Assembly: GCA_016705365.1 (NCBI GenBank) | Contig: JADIYI010000005.1 | Span: 248,001-312,000 of the forward strand | Reading direction: 5' to 3' | Source of the DNA: Gammaproteobacteria bacterium | GTDB taxonomy: Bacteria; Pseudomonadota; Gammaproteobacteria; Pseudomonadales; UBA5518 | DNA: 64,000 nucleotides | Shown here: positions 28,236 to 36,553 of the stretch, piece by piece | Layout: every line of letters begins with the position of its first letter | How positions within the stretch are numbered: the stretch's first letter is position 1 | Notes under the pieces: generated by a model | The model's input: only the letters and a program-made list of their open reading frames with translations | Told to the model about the DNA's origin: nothing | Databases searched by the model: none | Translations under genes and position numbers: made by a program

Positions 28236-28949
28236 TCACCCGGCGAGCATGTAGCCTGCCATGCCCATCACAAAGCCCAGCACTGCGCCAAGTGGCGGTG
28301 CCCAGTGTTGCTCCAGCCTGACCTTGGGGGCGATATCCTGGAAGATGGAATACAAAATCCCGCCCGATGCCATCAATACGATCACCGCGACCACGCCTGG
28401 TGTATCGCGCAACCAAAGATAACTGCCGACACCTGCTGCCGGTCCCAACAAGGCCATCAGGCAAAAAATAACGATGATGGTTTTCCCGTTCATCAGGGCG
28501 GGCTGCTTCAGTTCCCGATAGGCATTGAAGCCCTCGGGGATATTTTGCAATGCGATCAAGCCGGCGATCAGCAGGGCATCATTGCTCTCCATCTCGAAGG
28601 CCGCACCCAAGGCTATGGACTCCGGCACAAAATCCATCAGCATGGCCGCCAGCTGGCTGGCCGGAGTATTGAGCTTCACCAGGTAGATATCCAGGGCCAT
28701 AAAGCCCAGCGCCCCGGCTACCACGCACGTGGAAGCTGCCAGCGGAGTCAACTCGGCAATACCGGTAGGTACCAACACCAGAGCCACAGCGGACAGCAGT
28801 GCCCCGCCGCCAAACGCAATGGCGCTGTGGCGAAACTCCTCTTCCAGCCAATGTGGATGGATGTTTTCTACACGCGCAAGAAGAGCGCCCAGTGGCATCG
28901 CCAGACCGGCGCCCAGGGTCAAGATCACAAGAATGAGCAACTCGGTCAT
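28236..28949 (-). CDS. ZIP family metal transporter
   Basis: This 237-residue membrane protein has about eight helices and the two metal-site signatures of ZIP permeases, DFVPESIALGAAF in helix 4 and ALQNIPEGFNAY in helix 5. ZIP proteins take up zinc, iron or manganese into the cytoplasm. ATG 28949 gives a compact N-terminus; the frame is open further upstream but that part is not ZIP-like. It converges with kup, whose stop is 26 bases away. Confidence 0.9.
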   Translation of the reverse strand: MTELLILVILTLGAGLAMPLGALLARVENIHPHWLEEEFRHSAIAFGGGALLSAVALVLVPTGIAELTPLAASTCVVAGALGFMALDIYLVKLNTPASQLAAMLMDFVPESIALGAAFEMESNDALLIAGLIALQNIPEGFNAYRELKQPALMNGKTIIVIFCLMALLGPAAGVGSYLWLRDTPGVVAVIVLMASGGILYSIFQDIAPKVRLEQHWAPPLGAVLGFVMGMAGYMLAG

Positions 28950-29118
28950 GGCTGTGCCTTGCGTCCTGGAAGCGTGTCTCGATGCGCGCCAGGGCCTCGC
29001 TGACCAACCATTGGTAGCCGACCAACATGCATCACCGAGTGGCAAGCGATACCATACCCGAACCAAGAGACGATTAACCAGCCGGGTCCTGACGCAATAT
29101 CAAGGCACCATGAAAACA

Positions 29119-29142
29119 GGCTCTTCCGCAGAATCTGTGGGT
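29119..29142 (+). repeat. Left terminal inverted repeat of the ISL3 element
   Basis: The repeat begins GGCTCTTCCGCAGAATCTGT and continues GGGT. It matches the reverse complement of the right end with three mismatches. Confidence 0.85.
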
Positions 29143-29464
29143 TGAATCCATGGATTTGTGGACAGTCGGCTGCGCCGATACCCGCCTGAGCGCATTCGCG
29201 CTCTCCCGTGGATAAGCCGTGGAAAACACTTCGCGTTTGCCACCGCTTACCCACCGGCCGGCGGCTGTCCACAAGCTCCACAGCACAACAACAATTTGCT
29301 GCTGAAAATCGAAATACAAAAATCGATCGCCACGATTGATTCGCTCGACGGCACACCGGATACGTCGCGGCGCCATCACGGCGTCCACACAGAGAAGCAT
29401 CCCGACCCCGACTCTGAGAAAATGCAGGTGCTAGCCAAACACTTGTCACAGACCGGGAGCCGGG
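29143..29464. other. Non-coding left part of the IS
   Basis: These 322 bases between the left repeat and the transposase start carry no gene. They contain GTGGACAGTCGGC at about 29158 and an inverted near-copy (GCGGCTGTCCAC) about 100 bases later. These may act as transposase-binding or expression-control sequence. Confidence 0.4.
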
Positions 29465-30718
29465 ATGCAACTGACGACTATCCTCAATCGCGTGCAGAAA
29501 TTCAAATGCTTTGTGTATACGTCGATACGCTGGGCAGGCAGCCCCGCGCGGCCAGAGCTGGAAGTCCTGGTGAGCGAACGACGGAACAGCCGTGCACGGT
29601 GCTCGGGTTGCGAGGCGCCGCGCGCGGGATATGACCGCTTGGCGCAGCGCCGCTTCGAGTTCGTGCCGCTGTGGGGGATCAAGGTGTTTCTGCTGTATGC
29701 ACCGCGGCGCGTGGACTGCCCGCGCTGCGGCGTGAAGGTCGAGCGCATGCCGTGGGCCTCCGGCAAACATCAATTGACCGACGCCTATGCCTGGTTTCTC
29801 GCCCGCTGGGCGCGGCGCTTGTGCTGGAAGGAAGTGGCCGAGGTGTTCGGCAGTTCGTGGGACAGCGTGTTTCGTGCCGTGGAAATGGCTGTCACATGGG
29901 GTCGAGCCCACATGAGCCTCGACGGGGTGAGCGCCATCGGCATCGACGAGATCGCCTGGCAGCGCGGGCACCACTACCTCACGCTGGTCTACCAGATAGA
30001 TGCGCACTGCAAGCGCCTGCTGTGGATCGGCGAGCACCGCAAGATCAAGACCCTGCTGCGCTTCTTCCGCTGGTTCGGCCCCGCGCGCAGCCGGGAGCTC
30101 AAGACCATCTGCTCGGATATGTGGAAGCCCTACCTGAAAGTGATCGCCAGGAAGGCTGGCGCCGCGGTGCATGTGCTCGACCGCTTCCACATCATGACGT
30201 ACTTCAGCAAGGCGATCGACGAGGTGCGCGCCAGCGAGGTCAAAACGCTCAAGGCGAAGGGCTATGACCCCGTGCTCACCAAAACACGCTGGCTGCTGCT
30301 CAAGCGCCCGGAGAATCTCAATGACAAACAGGAGACGCGGTTGGCCGATCTGCTGCGCTACAACCTCAAGTCGGTGCGCAGTTATCTGCTGAAGGAGGAG
30401 TTCCAGTTCTTCTGGCAGTATCGATCGGCGTACTGGGCCGGGAAGTTCCTGGATCGATGGTGCACGCAAACGATGCACTCGCAGATCGAGCCGATGAAGA
30501 AAGTCGCACGCATGTTGCGCCGTCATCGGCCGTTGCTGCTCAACTGGTTTCGGGCCAAGGGGCAGTTTTCCAGTGGCATTGTCGAGGGATTCAACACCAA
30601 GGCGAAACTGACCTCCAGAAAAGCCTTCGGTTTTCGGACCTTCCACGCCATGGAAATCGCCTTGTATCATGCACTTGGCGCTCTACCCGAGCCGAAATTT
30701 ACCCACAGATTCTGCTGA
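29465..30718 (+). CDS. ISL3 family transposase
   Basis: The 417-residue product starts with a zinc-ribbon-like segment (CSGCEAP and DCPRCGVKVERMP), followed by a helix-turn-helix and the DDE domain: IGIDEIAWQRGHHYLTLVY holds the first Asp, ICSDMWKPYLKVI the second, and IVEGFNTKAKLTSRKAFGFR the Glu. All catalytic residues seem present, so it may be active. The ATG follows GGGAG at 4 bases. The stop codon lies inside the right inverted repeat. Confidence 0.95.
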   Translation: MQLTTILNRVQKFKCFVYTSIRWAGSPARPELEVLVSERRNSRARCSGCEAPRAGYDRLAQRRFEFVPLWGIKVFLLYAPRRVDCPRCGVKVERMPWASGKHQLTDAYAWFLARWARRLCWKEVAEVFGSSWDSVFRAVEMAVTWGRAHMSLDGVSAIGIDEIAWQRGHHYLTLVYQIDAHCKRLLWIGEHRKIKTLLRFFRWFGPARSRELKTICSDMWKPYLKVIARKAGAAVHVLDRFHIMTYFSKAIDEVRASEVKTLKAKGYDPVLTKTRWLLLKRPENLNDKQETRLADLLRYNLKSVRSYLLKEEFQFFWQYRSAYWAGKFLDRWCTQTMHSQIEPMKKVARMLRRHRPLLLNWFRAKGQFSSGIVEGFNTKAKLTSRKAFGFRTFHAMEIALYHALGALPEPKFTHRFC

Positions 30719-30724
30719 CGAGGC
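30701..30724 (-). repeat. Right terminal inverted repeat of the ISL3 element
   Basis: The repeat reads ACCCACAGATTCTGCTGACG then AGGC on the plus strand. It is the inverted partner of 29119-29142 and overlaps the last codons of the transposase. Confidence 0.85.
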
Positions 30725-30866
30725 GTTTTTGTAAGTGGGCTCATGACGGCTTGCACGCTTATATTCTCGTGATCCATCCGTTGGGCGGCTCGACGATCGC
30801 CTTGCGGAGCCGGTAGGCCCTCTGGGTGATGGGAAATTGGCAAAGTCGCGTTCATGGATTCGACCA

Positions 30867-30910
30867 CTGGCGGCGGTCGTCAGCTGGCGGCGGTCGTCAG
30901 CTGGCAGCGG
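30867..30910 (+). repeat. 17-bp tandem repeat, 2.6 copies
   Basis: CTGGCGGCGGTCGTCAG occurs twice without a gap (30867-30883 and 30884-30900) and is followed by a partial, diverged third copy. It lies between the IS and the end of the lipoprotein gene, and looks like a slippage product. Confidence 0.85.
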
Positions 30911-30917
30911 ATTGTCA

Positions 30918-31895
30918 TCAACCGGCAGCGGAGCGTGCACACCAGAGCTTGGCGGTCTCGAGATCGGGTTCGACACCCTGGCCCAGCTCGTAGACTATGC
31001 ACAACTGCCACATCGCTTCGCGCGATGCGCCATCGGGCGCTTCGGCCGCCATTCGCAAGCAGGCCAGCGCCGGCTCGTAGCGGGCGTTTCGATAGAAGCT
31101 CATTCCCGCTCCATACAACTCGGCGGGAGAACGCTCGTCGGACGCGCTGCAGAGGGGTGTCTCCGGTAGCGGTTGAACCTCGCTAACGGCCAAGGATGCG
31201 GGTAGCGTCCGGCGTTGCGCGGCGAGTTGCCCGAGGTCGGCGGCATCGTACAGAAACCAGTCGTCCTCGACGGTCTTCCGACTGTAGAACACTACCATCA
31301 ACACACCCGACTCGAGTTTGTTGCGCCTGAGCGCGAGCGAACCGTCGTCGGTTACTGCGAAACTGAACCTCCACCAATCGGACAGGGGCATGGCGAGCAG
31401 ACCCAGACCCATGGTGGCAATGGGCATTGTGACCATGAACAGCGGATCGTAGTTTTCCTGCCCGCTGCCAACCCAACTCGTATGCGTCGGGGTTGTCGCA
31501 ATCGTCCAGCGACCCTCGTGGCAGCTCGAGTCGGCGAGATCGAGCAATTGCTCTCCGACCTTGAGTTGCGCGCCATCGACGATATCGAAGCTGCTGATCC
31601 TGAGCTTGTTTCCGGGCGCGTTCTCGATGGCGACATGGGTCACACCGTCGCCCTGGCTGTGGACGCCAAGGACCTGGGCAAGCGTTGGCGCCGCAAAGCC
31701 CGAATCCTTGCCAAGATTCTCGCGACCGCTGGCGTTGGCAAACATCCCGAGCGGCGGCGCACAGCGTCGGCTCGCGGCAGGCGGGAGCGATGGCCACTGC
31801 GCCGAATAGGCGGTACGCTCCGGCGCGACGATTCCGCAGGCGTTCAGGAATATCGTGGTCAGGCAAAGTGCTGACGCGGCTATTGGCCGATTCAT
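30918..31895 (-). CDS. Putative lipoprotein with a C-terminal Sel1/TPR-like repeat
   Basis: The 325-residue product begins with a lipoprotein signal ending in FLNACG, so Cys20 is probably lipidated and the protein membrane-anchored outside the cytoplasm. The middle is of unknown type. The C-terminus, SFYRNARYEPALACLRMAAE and later ELGQGVEPDLETAKLWC, resembles Sel1/TPR helices that bind other proteins. ATG 31895 follows GGAGGA at a good distance. No function is recognised. It is the last gene of the repeat-bracketed segment. Confidence 0.75.
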   Translation of the reverse strand: MNRPIAASALCLTTIFLNACGIVAPERTAYSAQWPSLPPAASRRCAPPLGMFANASGRENLGKDSGFAAPTLAQVLGVHSQGDGVTHVAIENAPGNKLRISSFDIVDGAQLKVGEQLLDLADSSCHEGRWTIATTPTHTSWVGSGQENYDPLFMVTMPIATMGLGLLAMPLSDWWRFSFAVTDDGSLALRRNKLESGVLMVVFYSRKTVEDDWFLYDAADLGQLAAQRRTLPASLAVSEVQPLPETPLCSASDERSPAELYGAGMSFYRNARYEPALACLRMAAEAPDGASREAMWQLCIVYELGQGVEPDLETAKLWCARSAAG

Positions 31896-32065
31896 CTGCA
31901 GATCCTCCGCTGCCCGGGCGTGTCGTGCATTTGTCGCGTGGCACATGGCCTCCGCCGAGCCTGGCACCCGGCGGCAATCATGCAGGGTGATGGGCTATCG
32001 CACATCCTTCCATGACGGATGTCAACCGGAACGCGGAACATGGGCAGCCATGGTCGGGGATACGG

Positions 32066-32161
32066 GTCCAGCATCCGCGGCTGCGCGGTGTGGTGCGTGC
32101 GCCCTTCGGTGGTGATCCGATCCCGCGCCATGCCTGGCTGAGCCCGCCCCGAGACGCGCGG
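32066..32161 (+). repeat. Direct repeat copy B (orphan 3' end of a peptide-binding-protein gene)
   Basis: The segment encodes VQHPRLRGVVRAPFGGDP and a following RHAWLSPP, the same C-terminus as the gene ending at 25481, but with no gene body upstream and a mutated stop (CGA in place of TGA). It is about 91 % identical to copy A. It marks the right border of the 25.5-32.1 kb segment. Confidence 0.88.
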
Positions 32162-32279
32162 TGGCGATTGCCACTCGCCGCTTTTGGTCTTAACTTGGCG
32201 TAATGGCAAACAGGGCGCGCAGGGAGATCTCGAATGCACTATCGGTCCGGCGGCCCGCGTCCGTGATTCGCGTGGCCCC

Positions 32280-33722
32280 ATGACGCTCGAGCCATTCACG
32301 GATTTGCTGCACCTGCTGGTATTGCTGCTCGGCGTGGCGGCATCGGCGCTCGGCGCCGGCCATGCGTTGCTGACCAAGCGCGATCCGCGCAGCGCGGCCG
32401 CGTGGGTGAGCCTGTGCCTGTTTTTCCCGCTGCTCGGGGTATTGCTGTACCTGGCGCTCGGCAACAACCGCATCCGCACCCGTGCCCAGCGCCTGCACCC
32501 GCTCATGACGATTGCGCAGCCCGGTTCGCTCGCAGAGCCGGATCCGTGCGACGCCGAGAGCCTCATCGCGGCCGAATACCGCAACCTTGCGCAACTGGGA
32601 CGCGCCGCCAGTGGCAACGCGCTGCTGACGGGTAACAGCGTCGAGGCTCTGCACAACGGCGACCAGGCCTACCCCGCGATGCTCGCAGCGATCCGTCGTG
32701 CCCGCCGTTATGTCTACCTGGCTACCTATATTTTTGATTCGCGCGGTATTGGTCGCGAGTTCGTCGCTGCGCTGGCCGAGGCGCAGCAGCGTGGTGTGCA
32801 AGTGCGGGTGCTGCTCGATGGTTTCGGCGAGTTGTATTCCTTTCCACGGGTCGGGGCCGCGCTGCGCCGTGCCGGTGTCGAGGTGCAACGCTTTCTGCCA
32901 CCGCGTCTGTTTCCACCCAATTTCTCGATCAACCTGCGCAATCACCGCAAGATCCTGGTGGTCGACGGCGCGGAGGCATTTACCGGTGGCATGAATCTGC
33001 GCACCAAGCATGTCTCCGGGTCCGAGGACCACCCGCCACGGGTTATCGATGTGCATTTCCATCTTTGCGGACCGGTGGTCGCACAGATCGAGCGGGTATT
33101 TCGTGCCGACTGGACGTTCTGCTGTGGGCGCGTGCCCCTCGTGGAGCCGGGTCCGCAGATGTTATCGGGCGATGCGGCCGAATGTCGCGTGATCGTGGAC
33201 GGCCCCGATGAGGACCTCGACAAGCTGATGTGGGTACTGCTCGGGGCGATCTCGCTGGCGCGCACCAGCATCCGTATCATGACGCCTTATTTCCTGCCGC
33301 CACGCGAGTTGGCCGTGGCGCTGCAGATCGCGGCCCTGCGCGGCGTGGCAGTCACGATCGTGCTGCCCGCGCACAATAATTTCCCGTTCATGACCTGGGC
33401 CGCCATGCACAGCATCGGCTTTCTGCTGAAATCGGGAGTCAGGGTGCATTTCCTGGACGGCCCCTTCGTGCACAGCAAGCTGTTCCTGGTGGATGATTAC
33501 TATGCCCAGATCGGTTCCTCGAACCTCGATCCACGCAGTCTGCGACTCAATTTCGAAATCGCGGTGGAGGTCTACGATCACACCTTCGGTGCAGAGTTGG
33601 CAGCGCATTTCCGTACGAGCCTCGAACACGCGCGCGAACTGCAGCACGGCGACTGGCGCGGTCGGAGTCTGCCGCGCCGTCTGCGCGATGCCTTTTTCTG
33701 GATGTTCTCGCCGTATCTCTAG
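32280..33722 (+). CDS. cls: Cardiolipin synthase (phospholipase D family)
   Basis: The enzyme joins two phosphatidylglycerol molecules, or related donors, into cardiolipin at the inner membrane. The 480-residue product has two N-terminal membrane helices (residues 7-27 and 41-60) and two HxK(x4)D motifs: His222-Lys224-Asp229 in NHRKILVVDG and His398-Lys400-Asp405 in VHSKLFLVDD. The ATG at 32280 places the helices as in ClsA; the frame is open back to 32184. It looks complete. Confidence 0.94.
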   Translation: MTLEPFTDLLHLLVLLLGVAASALGAGHALLTKRDPRSAAAWVSLCLFFPLLGVLLYLALGNNRIRTRAQRLHPLMTIAQPGSLAEPDPCDAESLIAAEYRNLAQLGRAASGNALLTGNSVEALHNGDQAYPAMLAAIRRARRYVYLATYIFDSRGIGREFVAALAEAQQRGVQVRVLLDGFGELYSFPRVGAALRRAGVEVQRFLPPRLFPPNFSINLRNHRKILVVDGAEAFTGGMNLRTKHVSGSEDHPPRVIDVHFHLCGPVVAQIERVFRADWTFCCGRVPLVEPGPQMLSGDAAECRVIVDGPDEDLDKLMWVLLGAISLARTSIRIMTPYFLPPRELAVALQIAALRGVAVTIVLPAHNNFPFMTWAAMHSIGFLLKSGVRVHFLDGPFVHSKLFLVDDYYAQIGSSNLDPRSLRLNFEIAVEVYDHTFGAELAAHFRTSLEHARELQHGDWRGRSLPRRLRDAFFWMFSPYL

Positions 33723-33780
33723 CCCTGTGCGACGTGATCGGCTAATTTAGGCGCCCCTGCAATCCCGGACAGCTTCGGCA

Positions 33781-34263
33781 ATGAGCGATACCCAGAACGT
33801 CAGCATGGAACCCCACCGCGTCGTGACTGCAGCGGTCAACCTGCTGCACGTCGCGTTCATCAAGGCCTCGCGCGCCCAGGCCAAGCGTCATTTTGCACGG
33901 GTCCAGGGCGGAGGCGTGCTCGATCTGGCCAAGCTGCGGCTGGAGGATCGCTCGGAGCTCCTGTTCCGGGTGGCGCTCGATCATGGCCAATACCGTGGCC
34001 GCCTGAGTTTTACCGCATTTCGTCACGCGCTGCCGCAACTGCTGGGGCGGCTGGCCGAGCGGGTGCGCATGAAGGGCGATCTGAATATCTACAGCAGCGA
34101 GGAAACCGGCGCCCTGCTGTTCAATGTGCCGGCGATCATTACGGCCGATGGCACCAGCAATGTACTGATGCTCGGCATGGACAAGCCCGAGGCCGGCGTC
34201 GCGGTTCTCAGGTTGCAGTTCCTCGATCCGACGCAGTTCGAACAGCCGAAGACCACGTCGTAG
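33781..34263 (+). CDS. Hypothetical protein
   Basis: I do not recognise this 160-residue protein. It is soluble, with no signal peptide, and mixes an N-terminal helical, basic part (HVAFIKASRAQAKRHFARVQ) with a C-terminal half rich in predicted strands (GALLFNVPAIITADGTSNVL). Codon use resembles its neighbours, which supports it as a real gene. It follows cls by 58 bases on the same strand. Confidence 0.65.
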   Translation: MSDTQNVSMEPHRVVTAAVNLLHVAFIKASRAQAKRHFARVQGGGVLDLAKLRLEDRSELLFRVALDHGQYRGRLSFTAFRHALPQLLGRLAERVRMKGDLNIYSSEETGALLFNVPAIITADGTSNVLMLGMDKPEAGVAVLRLQFLDPTQFEQPKTTS

Positions 34264-34281
34264 GAATCCGCGCCGGCGCTT

Positions 34282-34758
34282 TCAGCCGAGCACGCTGACG
34301 CGTGGCTCCGCGGGCCGCTCGATGCGTATCTTTTCCGCTGCCGGCAACACGTTGGCCACACCCGACACCACGGTCTTGCCGTGCTGGTTGCGCGCAACGG
34401 TCTGCAACTGCACGAAGTTTTTGCCCGGTGTCTTGCCGCTCACGGTCAGCTCGACGGTGATCGTGTCGCCGATGCGCACGGGTCGCTCGAAGCGCAGCTC
34501 CTGCCCGAGATAGATCACACCGGGCCCGGGCAGCTCCATTGCTATTGCCGCCGAGATCAGCCCCGCCGTGAACATGCCATGGGCGATGCGTCCCTTGAAC
34601 TGAGTTGTGGCGGCGAATTCCTCGTCCAGGTGTACCGGATTCACGTCGCCCGAGACCGCGGCGAAAAGCCGCACGGCCTCGTCGGTGACCACCCGGCTGT
34701 AACTCGCGCTCTGGCCGATCACGAGTTCATCGAAGCTAAAATTCTCGAGCAGGCTCAT
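34282..34758 (-). CDS. MaoC-like (R)-specific enoyl-CoA hydratase
   Basis: This 158-residue hot-dog-fold protein hydrates enoyl-CoA to (R)-3-hydroxyacyl-CoA in PhaJ-type enzymes. The catalytic pair is visible as Asp38 and His43 in SGDVNPVHLDEEFA, followed by GRIAHGMFTAGLIS. The length and motif spacing match PhaJ. It diverges from the fatty acyl-CoA ligase gene downstream, so both may serve fatty-acid turnover; no polyhydroxyalkanoate synthase is in the window. Confidence 0.88.
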   Translation of the reverse strand: MSLLENFSFDELVIGQSASYSRVVTDEAVRLFAAVSGDVNPVHLDEEFAATTQFKGRIAHGMFTAGLISAAIAMELPGPGVIYLGQELRFERPVRIGDTITVELTVSGKTPGKNFVQLQTVARNQHGKTVVSGVANVLPAAEKIRIERPAEPRVSVLG

Positions 34759-34879
34759 CGCTGTTTCTCCGCTGGCTTGGCGCGCGGATTATTGCAGCGG
34801 CGCGGGTCGATTGCCAGTTGCAAAGCTTCTTGGGTAGAGTGACCGCCTGTTTCGCAGCCCTCAGCACAAAGGCATCGCC

Positions 34880-36547
34880 ATGAGCATCCAGACACTCGTC
34901 GAGCAGGCGCGCAGCGCCGCGTCCATGCCGCGGCAGATGGGCGATCCTGCCTACACCAGCATCAATGCGCTGCTGGCGAGCGCGGTCGCGCGCTTCCCCG
35001 ACAACCCGGCGTTCACCAGCCTCGGGCGCACGATCAGCTATCGTGAACTCGATCGGCTGTCGGCAAATTTCGCGGCGTGGCTGCAGCAGCACACCGATCT
35101 CGAGCCCGGCGACCGGATCGCGATACAGATGCCAAACCTGATCCAGTATCCGGTGGTGTTCTTCGGCGCGATGCGTGCCGGACTGATCGTGGTGAACACC
35201 AACCCGCTCTACACGCCGCGCGAGCTGGAGCACCAGTTCCGCGATTCGGGCGCCAGGGCGCTGGTGTTGCTGGCCAATATGGCGGCCGGCGCGCAGCAGG
35301 TCCTGAAGGACATCGGTATCCGTCACGTAGTGATCACGGAGCTGGCCGATCTGCATCCGTTGCCGCGCCGCCTGCTGCTGAACGCCGGGGCCCGCTACCT
35401 GAAAAAAATGGTGCCAGCCTACGACATTCCGGGCGCGGTTGCTCTCAATCGCGCGCTCGCGCTCGGTGCGCGCGCGACACATCGGGAAGCGCAGTCTTCA
35501 CTCGATGATGTCGCGGTGCTGCAGTACACGGGTGGCACCACCGGCGTGTCGAAGGGCGCGATGCTCAGCCACGGGAATATCGTCTGCAACGTGCAACAGG
35601 CCGGCGCGCTGTTCTCGACCTACCCCTTCCGCGAAGGAGAGGAATTGCTGGTGCTGCCGTTGCCGCTGTACCACATCTATGCCTTCAATGCCTGCATGAC
35701 GATGATGGCACGCGGCTGCCATACCGTGCTGATTCCCAACCCGCGTGATCTGCAGAGCCTGGTTGCGGCGTTTCGCGAGTTTCGCCCGAGCGGATTCGCC
35801 GGGCTCAACACGCTGTTCGTGGCGCTGTGCAACGACGATGGATTCCGGGCGCTCGATTTCACCCGTCTCAAGCTGACGATGTCGGGAGGCATGGCGCTCA
35901 CGATGGATGCGGCGCGGCGCTGGCAGGAAGTCACCGGCATCGAGATCGTCGAGGGCTACGGCATGACCGAAACCTCGCCCTGCATATCGGTGAACCCGGT
36001 CAACGCCAACCGGCTCGGCACCATCGGCGTGGCCGTGCCTTCGACCGAAGTGCGCATACTCGATGACGCCGGCGTGGAGCTCGGCCCGGAGCAGCCCGGC
36101 GAACTGTGCGTGCGCGGGCCGCAGGTGATGCTCGGCTACTGGCAGAATCCCGCCGAGACCGCCAAGGTCATGACCGACGACGGCTGGTTGCGCACCGGGG
36201 ATATCGCGATCGTGACGCCGGAGGGTTATCTGAAAATCGTCGACCGCAAGAAAGACATGATCGTGGTGTCCGGGTTCAACGTGTACCCCAACGAGATCGA
36301 GGATGTCGTGGTAGCGCACCCTGATGTGCTCGAATGCGCCGCGGTGGGCATCAAGGACGAGCGCACCGGCGAGGCGGTCAAGGTCTTCGTGGTCCCGCGT
36401 AACCAGACCCTGACCGAGCAGTCGCTGAGTGATTATTGCCGCGCGAATCTGACCGGCTACAAGATGCCGCGTCAGTTCGTGTTCCGCGGCGAGCTGCCCA
36501 AATCGAATGTGGGAAAAATCCTGCGCCGCGAGTTGCGTGACGCATGA
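34880..36547 (+). CDS. fadD: Long-chain fatty acid--CoA ligase
   Basis: This 555-residue adenylate-forming enzyme activates fatty acids with ATP and CoA. The P-loop-like motif YTGGTTGVSKG is at 216-226, the GYGMTETSP motif follows, and the C-terminal GWLRTGDIA and DRKKDMIVVSGFNVYPNEIE mark the hinge and second domain. The length fits FadD. The symbol is assigned by type; chain-length preference is not readable. Confidence 0.92.
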   Translation: MSIQTLVEQARSAASMPRQMGDPAYTSINALLASAVARFPDNPAFTSLGRTISYRELDRLSANFAAWLQQHTDLEPGDRIAIQMPNLIQYPVVFFGAMRAGLIVVNTNPLYTPRELEHQFRDSGARALVLLANMAAGAQQVLKDIGIRHVVITELADLHPLPRRLLLNAGARYLKKMVPAYDIPGAVALNRALALGARATHREAQSSLDDVAVLQYTGGTTGVSKGAMLSHGNIVCNVQQAGALFSTYPFREGEELLVLPLPLYHIYAFNACMTMMARGCHTVLIPNPRDLQSLVAAFREFRPSGFAGLNTLFVALCNDDGFRALDFTRLKLTMSGGMALTMDAARRWQEVTGIEIVEGYGMTETSPCISVNPVNANRLGTIGVAVPSTEVRILDDAGVELGPEQPGELCVRGPQVMLGYWQNPAETAKVMTDDGWLRTGDIAIVTPEGYLKIVDRKKDMIVVSGFNVYPNEIEDVVVAHPDVLECAAVGIKDERTGEAVKVFVVPRNQTLTEQSLSDYCRANLTGYKMPRQFVFRGELPKSNVGKILRRELRDA

Positions 36548-36553
36548 AGCCGC

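Larger units (their letters stand above)
29119..30724 (+). mobile_element. ISL3-family insertion sequence
   Basis: A single transposase gene lies between terminal inverted repeats of 24 bases (29119-29142 and 30701-30724) that agree at 21 positions. The outer end GGCTCTTC is typical of ISL3. The element is about 1.6 kb. I see no matching 8-bp target duplication: left flank TGAAAACA, right flank GTTTTTGT. The insertion may therefore be old or rearranged. Confidence 0.85.

Noticed and set aside
28946..30670. 574-codon minus-strand ORF across the IS
   Set aside because: It is antisense to an intact ISL3 transposase and crosses the IS boundary.
30867..30910. CRISPR-like repeats
   Set aside because: The units are directly adjacent without spacers, too short and too few; no cas genes are present.
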